Source of the DNA: Lachnospiraceae bacterium UBA4364
Lineage (GTDB): Bacteria > Bacillota > Clostridia > Lachnospirales > Lachnospiraceae
Assembly (NCBI GenBank): GCA_002393955.1
Contig: DGSK01000009.1
Location: forward strand, 1-22,220
Length of the DNA: 22,220 bases
Reading direction: 5' to 3'
Shown: positions 1 to 6,363 of the stretch, piece by piece
Numbering within the stretch: the stretch's first letter is position 1
Layout: the number at the start of each line of letters is the position of its first letter
The notes under the pieces: generated by a model
The model's input: only the letters and a program-made list of their open reading frames with translations
Database searches by the model: none
Told to the model about the DNA's origin: nothing
Program-made: the position numbers and the translations under genes

Positions 1-28
1 TATCCGAGAAAACTTTTACTCTGTGCAT
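1..28 (-). CDS. Partial 5' end of a probable PIN-domain (VapC-like) toxin, cut by window edge
   Basis: Thirteen bases after the antitoxin-like stop codon, an ATG (26-28) opens a frame that stays open to the window edge and reads MHRVKVFSD. PIN-domain ribonuclease toxins commonly begin with a short beta strand ending in the first catalytic Asp (xxFxDTN), and this fragment ends exactly on such an Asp. A purine stretch (AAGAAAGGG) precedes the ATG, but the spacing to GGG is short. The order antitoxin then toxin, with a tiny gap, is the usual type II arrangement. Only nine codons are visible, so the family call is inference; a chance open frame of this length is possible. Confidence 0.45.
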
Positions 29-41
29 AACCCTTTCTTAA

Positions 42-281
42 TCATTCATAACATTCAAAAAAATATTCATCATTACAATCATCAAAATGATCTGTATTAC
101 CGATTATCCCCTTTCCAGCCCCAATCCTCTTCTTTACATCAAAACCACCGATTCCATCAGGCTGAACAATAAAATAACTTGGATTAAGACTATCAATAAT
201 CTGGTCGATGAGTTCCACACCATCATCTGTCAGGTTATTTATTCTCTCCATTATTGCTTGATGACTCATTTTCTGATCCAT
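42..281 (-). CDS. Small antitoxin-like protein (DUF2281-type), 79 aa
   Basis: The N-terminal half (residues 6-35) is a short helical region. The C-terminal half carries KKRIGAGKGI followed by HFDDCNDEYF, which resembles the (R)xGxAKG...PDDFDxxNDE tail of DUF2281-type antitoxins that wrap around PIN or similar toxins. In place of the usual PDDFD there is NTDHFDD, and the protein ends a few residues after NDE. The start is set by AAGGAG (complement of 289-294) seven bases before the ATG. A frame that looks like the start of a toxin begins 13 bases after the stop. Expected role: neutralise the cognate toxin and probably repress the shared promoter. Alternative: an orphan conserved small protein. 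Confidence 0.55.
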   Translation of the reverse strand: MDQKMSHQAIMERINNLTDDGVELIDQIIDSLNPSYFIVQPDGIGGFDVKKRIGAGKGIIGNTDHFDDCNDEYFFECYE

Positions 282-297
282 GGATCTGCTCCTTACT

Positions 298-343
298 CAT
301 ACTGCCTGAACAATATCACTGCGATATGTGTTCGGGCAGTATG
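298..343. repeat. Long inverted repeat between epimerase stop and antitoxin SD
   Basis: Arms 298-312 and 329-343 pair over 15 positions with one G-T wobble, and an inner stem (313-317 with 323-327, loop ACTGC) continues the same hairpin after a one-base bulge. Neither side has a clear T tract, so it is a poor rho-independent terminator. Its left end lies only four bases from the SD of the antitoxin-like gene, so it could separate the two minus-strand genes, stabilise an mRNA end, or act as an operator for the TA pair. Confidence 0.6.
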
Positions 344-350
344 CCATTTA

Positions 351-1379
351 TTACGGCCTCAGTTCTGCCTTTGCCTTATCCAGCACACTGATCACTCTGT
401 CACACCATTCGTCAAACTCAGGATCTTCTACCTGGCACTCAGGATGCTCCATGACGTATTTAAGTGCGATGCGGACACCCTGGTCATAACGGACCGTAGT
501 TTTCATGTCCGGTACTGCGCGCTTAAGCTTGCTGTTATCAAAAACAACTGACACTGCCTTGTCTCCGATAAGGCTTCCCTCAAAATCAAAGCCATAAGGA
601 TCCCCTGCTGCCGAAAGGAATTCCGATGACACATGATAAGCTTTCAGCTCAACACCAAGCGCAACCGCAATGGTTGCATATATCTGGTTCCAGCTTAAGG
701 TCTCATCACCGGTTATCTGAAAAGCCTCACCGATAGCGTGCCGGTTTCCCATAAGCCCTGTGTAACCGATAGCAAAATCCTTATTAAAGGTAACTGTCCA
801 CAGGGAAGTTCCATCCCCCTGTATAATGACAGGCTTCCCATCCATCATCCTCTTTATAACCTGCCAGAATCCTTTCTTTCCATGGACTCCTAACGGTATA
901 TGCCTCTCATCATATGTATGGCTGGGCCGCACTATGGTAACCGGGAATCCCTCTTCCCGGTACTTCTTCATCAGGAAATCCTCACATGCGATCTTGTCTC
1001 TTGAATACTGCCAGTGGGGATTTGCTAACGCAGTACCTTCCGTAATAACATAGCTTGCTGCAGGCTTATGGTATGCTGATGCGGAACTTGTAAAAATATA
1101 CTGCCTTGTTTTTCCTTTAAACAGTCTGTAATCCCTTTCTACATCTTCTACTTTAAATCCGATAAACTCGCATACCGTATCGAAAGTCATCCCGCTTATC
1201 TTTTCTGCCACGTCACCTTCATCATGGATATCGGCCACAATGCTGTGGACACCTTCCGGGAGTTCCTCATTCCTGCTGCCCCTGTTTAAAAGCCATACTT
1301 CCCAGTCAGTCTCCTCTGCCAGACGCTTTACAATAGCCATGCTGATTTGTCCTGTTCCTCCGATAAACAACGCCTTCAT
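351..1379 (-). CDS. NAD-dependent epimerase/dehydratase (extended SDR), 342 aa
   Basis: A Rossmann-fold oxidoreductase of the extended short-chain dehydrogenase family. The nucleotide-binding motif GGTGQIS is at residues 7-13 and an acidic residue follows the second strand region (VADIHD, about 48-53). Ser98-Ser99 and Tyr125-x3-Lys129 (YSRDK) form the expected catalytic set. The C-terminal half (about 170-330) is the variable substrate domain. The length fits NAD-dependent sugar epimerases and the related plant CSP41-like group; the substrate cannot be read from the sequence. The start is supported by GGGAGG nine bases upstream. It reads divergently from the Rrf2 gene and has a candidate promoter with TATAAT at 1426-1431 (minus). 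Confidence 0.85.
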   Translation of the reverse strand: MKALFIGGTGQISMAIVKRLAEETDWEVWLLNRGSRNEELPEGVHSIVADIHDEGDVAEKISGMTFDTVCEFIGFKVEDVERDYRLFKGKTRQYIFTSSASAYHKPAASYVITEGTALANPHWQYSRDKIACEDFLMKKYREEGFPVTIVRPSHTYDERHIPLGVHGKKGFWQVIKRMMDGKPVIIQGDGTSLWTVTFNKDFAIGYTGLMGNRHAIGEAFQITGDETLSWNQIYATIAVALGVELKAYHVSSEFLSAAGDPYGFDFEGSLIGDKAVSVVFDNSKLKRAVPDMKTTVRYDQGVRIALKYVMEHPECQVEDPEFDEWCDRVISVLDKAKAELRP

Positions 1380-1425
1380 TTGCCGATACCTCCCTCTATT
1401 ATGATATGTTTCCGCATCAGTCTAC

Positions 1426-1454
1426 ATTATAAAATACTTTTCATATATTTATAA
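1426..1454 (-). promoter_or_regulatory. Candidate promoter of the epimerase gene
   Basis: On the minus strand a perfect TATAAT (1426-1431) has TTATAA 17 bases upstream (1449-1454, 4 of 6 matches to TTGACA) in AT-rich DNA. The start point would be near 1419, giving a leader of about 40 bases with a strong SD. The -35 is weak and AT content makes chance matches likely. Confidence 0.45.
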
Positions 1455-1496
1455 TCTGTAAAACAAAATGCTGGCTTTTTATGAAAATCATAACAG

Positions 1497-1525
1497 TTGT
1501 TTATCACCAGTTATAGCGTTAAAAT
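1497..1525 (+). promoter_or_regulatory. Candidate promoter of the Rrf2-family regulator
   Basis: TTGTTT (1497-1502), a 17-base spacer and TAAAAT (1520-1525) face the regulator gene; transcription would begin near 1532. If used, it gives about 50 bases of leader to the ATG at 1583. The site lies in the divergent intergenic region shared with the epimerase, so the regulator could control itself and its neighbour. Confidence 0.35.
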
Positions 1526-1582
1526 ATCATCAAAATAAGAACAATGTACAGTGCCGATGTAAAACGGCAGAAAGAAGAGAAA

Positions 1583-1981
1583 ATGATCTCAACAAGAGGA
1601 CGTTATGCCATAAGGATCATGATAGATCTGGCTGAAAATAACAGCGAAAAATACATTCCGCTCAAAGATATAGCCGAAAGGCAGGAAATATCAAAAAAGT
1701 ACCTGGAAATACTTGTTAAGGATATGGTCGAAGGGGGACTGATCCTCGGCCACAGCGGTAAAGGCGGAGGCTATAAGCTCTGCAGGAAACCGGAAGAGTA
1801 TACCGTTGGTGAAATTCTCGATCTCATGGAAAAATCCATGTCCCCGGTTGCCTGCCTTGCTGATAAAAAATATACATGCGACAGAAAAGACAAATGCAGA
1901 ACGCTCCCCATGTGGACCAAATTCGACAGCATGGTACACGATTATTTCTATGGGATAAAACTGACTGACCTGCTGGAATAA
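1583..1981 (+). CDS. Rrf2-family transcriptional regulator with three-Cys cluster, 132 aa
   Basis: The protein begins MISTRGRYAIRIMIDLA, the standard opening of Rrf2/IscR/CymR winged-helix regulators, so the ATG at 1583 is preferred over one 39 bases upstream that would add an atypical basic tail. The winged helix covers roughly residues 8-68, with the recognition helix near SKKYLEILVKDM and the wing at GKGGGYKL. Three cysteines, Cys91, Cys99 and Cys105 (C-x7-C-x5-C), sit in the loop that holds the iron-sulfur cluster in IscR (C-x5-C-x5-C). It therefore probably senses iron-sulfur, redox or nitric oxide state, but the ligand is inference. The SD is weak (GAAGAG). No suf or isc genes are nearby; the neighbours are an epimerase and a SulP transporter. 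Confidence 0.88.
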   Translation: MISTRGRYAIRIMIDLAENNSEKYIPLKDIAERQEISKKYLEILVKDMVEGGLILGHSGKGGGYKLCRKPEEYTVGEILDLMEKSMSPVACLADKKYTCDRKDKCRTLPMWTKFDSMVHDYFYGIKLTDLLE

Positions 1982-2147
1982 CGGACTGCTTCATTTTTTA
2001 TCAGCATAAACAGCAAATACTTCGGTCTTACGCTTTTATATCATTTAAATTACGAATCTCCAATATACCCGTATCTCATCACTTCAAAAATATCCACAAA
2101 AAAAATGTCATTTTTTATAAAAAGTGCTACAAATCTTTTTTCGACGG

Positions 2148-2156
2148 TGCTATAAT
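2148..2156 (+). promoter_or_regulatory. Extended -10 promoter of the SulP gene
   Basis: TGCTATAAT (2148-2156) is a perfect -10 hexamer with the TGn extension. No good -35 is present at 16-18 bases (TACAAA at 2128-2133 has 3 of 6), which is tolerated by extended -10 promoters. The start near 2163 would give a leader of about 165 bases. Confidence 0.5.
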
Positions 2157-2232
2157 GCGTGGGCATGCCTGACTCAGACGCGAACCGTCAGTCGGTCGTT
2201 TATCTTAACCTTTATGCAAAATATATCTGCGT

Positions 2233-2262
2233 AAACAGATTTAAATTAAACAGATATAAATT
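2233..2262 (+). repeat. Tandem 15-bp repeat in the SulP leader
   Basis: AAACAGATTTAAATT (2233-2247) is followed at once by AAACAGATATAAATT (2248-2262), one mismatch. Both copies carry CAGAT, which can pair with the same upstream ATCTG (2225-2229), so two mutually exclusive hairpins are possible. Confidence 0.7.
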
Positions 2263-2330
2263 AAGCAACTATGGGTTAGATGGATATAGGTCAGTAAATA
2301 TTATCAAATAAATTCAGATAAGGAAAAACT

Positions 2331-3992
2331 ATGAACAGCAAAGACAAAATAAAACCCATGCTCTTTAGCACAATGAAGCACTACAGCGGAAAGCAGTTTG
2401 TGACAGACTTTGTAAGCGGCATAATTGTGGCGATAATCGCCCTGCCCCTTTCGATAGCTCTGGCACTCGCATCGGGCGTGCGTCCGGAAGAAGGCCTTTA
2501 CACAGCCATTGTTGCCGGATTCATAATCTCCTTCCTGGGGGGAAGCCGTGTGCAGATTGCAGGACCTACCGCCGCCTTTGCCACCATAGTAGCCGGGATC
2601 GTAGCCAGAAACGGAATGGAAGGTCTTATGTTAGCAACCATCATAGCCGGCATCCTGCTGATACTAATGGGAGCTTTCAGACTTGGCGGTCTTATAAAAT
2701 TCATACCTTATACCATTACCACAGGTTTCACCTCCGGCATAGCTGTTACAATACTTATAGGACAGCTCAAGGATTTTCTGGGACTTACTTACCCTGCCGG
2801 TACCGAGACCATAGAGACTATGGACAAGATAAAAGCCGTTGTCTTTAATATATCAACATTCAATCCCTATACTCTGCTTGTAGGTGGCATAAGCCTTGTG
2901 ATACTGATACTCTGGCCCAAGGTCAGTGAAAAGATCCCCGGCTCACTGATAGCTGTCATCGTAGGGATACTCCTGGTAAAATTCACAGCCATGCCCGTAA
3001 ACACGATCGGCGATCTCTACACTATAAGCAACAACCTTCCGACCTTTCATATGCCTGAATTGAGCCTTGCGGCAGTTAAGGAAGTGGCATCAGACGGCTT
3101 TACCATAGCTATTTTGGCAGCTATTGAATCCCTGCTTTCCTGCGTTGTAGCAGACTCAATGATAAACTCCCATCACCGTTCCAATATGGAGCTTATCGCA
3201 CAGGGAGTAGGTAATATCGGTTCAGCCTTCTTCGGCGGCATCCCCGCTACCGGTGCTATCGCAAGAACCGCAGCAAATATAAAGAACGGGGGCCGCACCC
3301 CCATCGCCGGAATAGTGCATGCCATAGTACTTGTGCTGGTCCTCGTAGTACTGATGCCCTATGCATCACTTATACCCATGCCCACAATAGCAGCGATCCT
3401 TTTTATGGTTGCCTATAATATGTGCCAGTGGAGAACCTTTGTGCATCTCTGCAAGACAGCTCCCAAGAGCGACATCATAGTACTGATCACGACTTTTATA
3501 CTTACAGTTGCATTTGACCTGGTAATAGCAATCGAAGTAGGAATGGGAATAGCACTGATACTCTTCATGAAACGCATGAGCGAGGAAACACATATCGAAG
3601 GCTGGGTTTCTTACGATCCCGATGAGGATCCCGATGGTATGAACTTAAAGCCCCTGCCCAAGCATGTCCGTGTATATGAGATTTCCGGGCCGCTCTTCTT
3701 CGGTGCAACTGACCAGATTGCTGCCATCGATTTCAGCAAGAGCACAAAAGTCATAATCTTGAGGATGCGCGGTGTTCCTGCACTTGACGCTTCCGCTATG
3801 CACACCCTTGAAGAATTCCATGGAAGGTGCAAAGAAGCCGGGATCCAGCTTGTGTTCTCTCATGTCAACGAGCAGCCCATGCACACAATGCAAAAGGGCG
3901 GCTTTGTAGAACTTATCGGTAAAGAAAATTTCCGTCCCCATATAGATGATGCCGTAGACTGGGCCGGGGAGTTGGTAAAGAAAAACGACTAA
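2331..3992 (+). CDS. SulP-family anion transporter with C-terminal STAS domain, 553 aa
   Basis: A polytopic inner-membrane transporter of the SLC26/SulP family (sulfate, bicarbonate or C4-dicarboxylate; substrate not decidable here). The transmembrane domain covers about residues 25-415, with the conserved QIAGPTAAF near 75-83 and GGIPATGAIARTAANIKNGG at 302-321. The STAS domain spans about 443-550 and has the DASA motif at 486-489, where other STAS domains carry the conserved Asp-Ser/Ala phosphorylation-type loop. Length is normal for bacterial SulP proteins such as BicA and DauA. AAGGA eight bases before the ATG supports the start. It stands alone: the Rrf2 gene upstream is separated by 349 bases and the gene downstream is convergent, with only nine bases between the stop codons. 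Confidence 0.92.
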   Translation: MNSKDKIKPMLFSTMKHYSGKQFVTDFVSGIIVAIIALPLSIALALASGVRPEEGLYTAIVAGFIISFLGGSRVQIAGPTAAFATIVAGIVARNGMEGLMLATIIAGILLILMGAFRLGGLIKFIPYTITTGFTSGIAVTILIGQLKDFLGLTYPAGTETIETMDKIKAVVFNISTFNPYTLLVGGISLVILILWPKVSEKIPGSLIAVIVGILLVKFTAMPVNTIGDLYTISNNLPTFHMPELSLAAVKEVASDGFTIAILAAIESLLSCVVADSMINSHHRSNMELIAQGVGNIGSAFFGGIPATGAIARTAANIKNGGRTPIAGIVHAIVLVLVLVVLMPYASLIPMPTIAAILFMVAYNMCQWRTFVHLCKTAPKSDIIVLITTFILTVAFDLVIAIEVGMGIALILFMKRMSEETHIEGWVSYDPDEDPDGMNLKPLPKHVRVYEISGPLFFGATDQIAAIDFSKSTKVIILRMRGVPALDASAMHTLEEFHGRCKEAGIQLVFSHVNEQPMHTMQKGGFVELIGKENFRPHIDDAVDWAGELVKKND

Positions 3993-4001
3993 AGAAAGAT
4001 C

Positions 4002-4700
4002 TTATTTAACCTTCAGAGTCTTCAGATACGCTTTCTGCTCTGCAGTGATACGGTTACTTTCCACGGCTTTCTGTATGGACTTATTGTGTGTCCATGCGTC
4101 CAGACGTCTTTCCTCAATAAAAGGAAGTATGGTCTCGTACTGCTTTGCAAGAGCGGTGGCAAAATACCATGCAATCATCATATTGATGTAGTATTCTTCA
4201 GACCTTATCTTTGCAACCGTTTCGGGATATTCAGTGGCAAAGTCATCATCCAGGTAATGCTCCATTAACATTCCTATCCCAAACCTGACAGTATAGGTAT
4301 GATCACTCTCTATCCACACACTGATCTGATCTGACAGTTCTGCCCTGTGCTTTTTGAACACCTTCGGCGACATCTGGTCACAGGTAGCCCAGTTGTCAAC
4401 ATAAGGAAGAAACCTGTTCAGCTCCTCAATACATCTGTCATAATCCTTCATCCCGGAAATGATAAAGGCATGGAGCTGGCTTTCGTCAAAATATTTATGC
4501 GGCAGGGAATTTAAAAATACCGTGATATCCTCCTGCTTTGCCAGAGCCGATGCATATTTTCTAAGATCCGGCGTACGCACACCGATAAAACATTTCGCAT
4601 CCACCGTTGGTATCAGCTTAGACTGAAAATCCCGGTATTCCGTATCCTGCAGTTCAAACAGATGCTCCAATATCTCCCTGCACTTTTTCGAACTCCCCAT
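4002..4700 (-). CDS. AlkD-like DNA alkylation repair protein (HEAT-like repeats), 232 aa
   Basis: An all-helical ALK/HEAT-repeat protein of the AlkD family, which removes bulky or cationic alkylated bases such as N3-methyladenine and N7-methylguanine. Visible residues fit Bacillus cereus AlkD: Trp104 and Asp108 (DNWATCD) match Trp109/Asp113 in spacing, and Arg139 with Trp178 (AWYFATALAK) keep the 39-residue spacing of AlkD Arg148 and Trp187. This equation is by spacing and motif, not by alignment. Length is close to AlkD (about 235). GAGGGGG just before the ATG supports the start. It is the last gene of the murI series, 33 bases after murI, and its stop lies nine bases from that of the convergent sulP gene with no obvious terminator between. 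Confidence 0.85.
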   Translation of the reverse strand: MGSSKKCREILEHLFELQDTEYRDFQSKLIPTVDAKCFIGVRTPDLRKYASALAKQEDITVFLNSLPHKYFDESQLHAFIISGMKDYDRCIEELNRFLPYVDNWATCDQMSPKVFKKHRAELSDQISVWIESDHTYTVRFGIGMLMEHYLDDDFATEYPETVAKIRSEEYYINMMIAWYFATALAKQYETILPFIEERRLDAWTHNKSIQKAVESNRITAEQKAYLKTLKVK

Positions 4701-4733
4701 CCGTTCCCCCTCTTTTATGGAATGAGTAATAAT

Positions 4734-5531
4734 CTATTCTGCATCCAGATGCTGCAAAAGCTTTTCATAAAATGCCGCCGTCTCTGTCCCGGTCACCTCT
4801 CTACCGGAAACAAAATATCTGACATACCCTTTCCCCTCACTCTTTGCTCCGTTTTCCGACATAATGTGCTGAAGGTTCCTTATGGTTCCCTCCGCCCCGT
4901 CTATCATTATCAGTTCCTTTTTAAAAAACGGCCTTAATGCCCTTTCGAAATGGTTGAAATGCGTGCAGCCAAATACAAGGATGTCGTAGTCCTTAAGCTC
5001 CACACCGTTTTCCGAATGCTCAGAAATATATTTATCCAGTTCCTTTGAAATATATGAGCTGACACTTTCCGAATCAAACTCGCCGCGCTCCGCAAAGCTT
5101 ACAAGCTCAGGCAGTGCAAGCATATCCACTTTATGCCTGTCATCCACTCTGTCTAAAAGATCCCTGAATTTTTTTTCTCTTACTGTTATGGGAGTAGCGA
5201 TAACAAGAATGCGGCCGTCAGAATTCATTTCCACCGCCGGCTTTACTGCAGGCTCCACACCAATGATGGGCACAGAATATTTTCCTCTCAGAAGATTGGC
5301 TGCAACAGAGGTTGCCGTATTGCAGGCAATAACAATAGCTTCGCACCCCTGTTCCAGAAGAAACTCAACCGCCTCATCGGAGTATTCCGCTACTTCTTCT
5401 TTAGCCCTTATCCCATAGGGAACATGATCCGAATCCGCATAATAGAAATATGCCTCATCCGGCATGACATGCAAAGCCTCATGAAGTAATGTGAGTCCTC
5501 CGACACCGGAGTCAAACATACCTATCTTCAT
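4734..5531 (-). CDS. murI: Glutamate racemase, 265 aa
   Basis: Cytosolic enzyme that converts L-glutamate to D-glutamate for peptidoglycan. The N-terminal FDSGVGG (6-12) includes the conserved Asp-Ser pair. The two catalytic cysteines are Cys70 (ACNTATS) and Cys189 (FGCTHF), with His191 next to the second. YADSDHVPYG near 31-40 is also standard. Length is typical (about 265). The ATG is five bases after the stop of the upstream pseudouridine synthase, with GGGGAAAG inside that gene's end, so translation is probably coupled. With lysA two genes upstream it forms a cell-wall-precursor theme (meso-DAP/lysine and D-Glu). Confidence 0.95.
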   Translation of the reverse strand: MKIGMFDSGVGGLTLLHEALHVMPDEAYFYYADSDHVPYGIRAKEEVAEYSDEAVEFLLEQGCEAIVIACNTATSVAANLLRGKYSVPIIGVEPAVKPAVEMNSDGRILVIATPITVREKKFRDLLDRVDDRHKVDMLALPELVSFAERGEFDSESVSSYISKELDKYISEHSENGVELKDYDILVFGCTHFNHFERALRPFFKKELIMIDGAEGTIRNLQHIMSENGAKSEGKGYVRYFVSGREVTGTETAAFYEKLLQHLDAE

Positions 5532-5536
5532 CTATT

Positions 5537-6262
5537 TCACACTTTCCCCTTTTGGAGAGCTTTTTTCAATGCACTTACCTGCTTATCATCCAGGATACTG
5601 TACTCACCGGGCCTTAAATCACCGAGTCCGACATTTACCACCCTGACACGCTTAAGGGACTTTACCTCATAATTCTCGGTCTTCCACATGCGTCTTATCT
5701 GCCTGTTCAATCCCTGGGTAAGCACCATCCTGACCACATTTCTGCGGATCTTTTCTATACGGCAGGGTCTGGTCTTCTTCTGAATATCAGTCAGATAAAC
5801 ACCCTTGGACAGCCGCTCAACAGCGTCCTGAGTTACCTCATGGTCAAGATATACTATGTACTCCTTCTCATGGGCATTCTTCCCACGCATCATCTCTTCA
5901 ATAAGAGCACCGTCATTAGTCAGCAATAACAGACCTTCTGAATCCTTATCCAGACGTCCCGCGTAAGTCAGCCTTTCTTTCAAATCGATATAGTCAAAGA
6001 TTGTCTCCTCCGCATGCTCATCCGCTGCTGTGACCGTGACACCCTTAGGCTTATAAAAGGCTACCACGATCTTTCTCTCAGGTCCCTTTACAAGCACGCC
6101 ATTTGCAATGATGTCCTCACTGCCGGTAACCGTATCGCCAAGATGTGCCTTTTTGCCGTTTACGCTGACCTTACCTGCTTCGATGAGCCTGTCTGCCTCA
6201 CGCCTCGATGCAATACCGCACTCCGCAAGATATTTATTTAATCTGACATAACCTGATTCCAT
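5537..6262 (-). CDS. RNA pseudouridine synthase, RsuA/RluB/RluF family, 241 aa
   Basis: The S4 RNA-binding domain occupies about residues 5-50 (RLNKYLAECGIASRREADRL). The catalytic domain follows, with Asp105 in AGRLDKDSEGLLLLTND as the nucleophile and LNRQIRRM near 186-193. The GRLDKDSEGL form and the HEKEYIV segment are closest to RluF-like 23S enzymes, but RluB and RsuA assignments cannot be excluded, so no symbol is given. It modifies rRNA in the cytoplasm. The SD is poor (GGAATCGG only). The 100 bases upstream, between lysA and this gene, carry a 10-bp phased TTCCG repeat. murI follows five bases after the stop. Confidence 0.9.
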   Translation of the reverse strand: MESGYVRLNKYLAECGIASRREADRLIEAGKVSVNGKKAHLGDTVTGSEDIIANGVLVKGPERKIVVAFYKPKGVTVTAADEHAEETIFDYIDLKERLTYAGRLDKDSEGLLLLTNDGALIEEMMRGKNAHEKEYIVYLDHEVTQDAVERLSKGVYLTDIQKKTRPCRIEKIRRNVVRMVLTQGLNRQIRRMWKTENYEVKSLKRVRVVNVGLGDLRPGEYSILDDKQVSALKKALQKGKV

Positions 6263-6263
6263 T

Positions 6264-6330
6264 TTCCGATTCCGTTTCTGATTCCGAAGCCTTCCGAATT
6301 TTTCCGGAGCTTTCCGGAACTGACCGATGC
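6264..6330. repeat. 10-bp phased TTCCG repeat array upstream of the pseudouridine synthase
   Basis: TTCCG occurs at 6264, 6270, 6282, 6292, 6302 and 6312. The last four are exactly 10 bases apart, and a degenerate fifth unit (TGACCGATGC) follows at 6321. The units align as a degenerate 10-mer with consensus near tTTCCGgAgc. Within it 6302-6307 and 6314-6319 can pair (TTCCGG/CCGGAA). It occupies most of the lysA to pseudouridine synthase gap. Confidence 0.7.
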
Positions 6331-6363
6331 TTTTTTTACTCTGCTCTGCTTAACCTGAGACCA

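Larger units (their letters stand above)
1982..2330 (+). other. Intergenic region and AT-rich leader of the SulP gene
   Basis: These 349 bases have no convincing gene on either strand. The first half is AT-rich with no clear terminator for the Rrf2 gene. An extended -10 box lies at 2148-2156. Downstream, the presumed 5' leader of about 165 bases holds a bulged hairpin (2171-2180 with 2186-2193), nested pairing (2206-2210 with 2274-2278 around 2223-2229 with 2251-2257) and a tandem 15-base repeat. It does not match any riboswitch class I can recognise. Confidence 0.5.

Noticed and set aside
87..551. 154-aa plus-strand frame across the antitoxin and epimerase 3' end
   Set aside because: It has no ribosome site, is Cys/His/Ile-rich without domain features, and overlaps two better supported genes on the other strand.
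1544..1582. Upstream ATG for the Rrf2 gene
   Set aside because: It would add 13 charged residues before the family-typical MISTRGRYA start, and lies only about 12 bases after the predicted transcription start.
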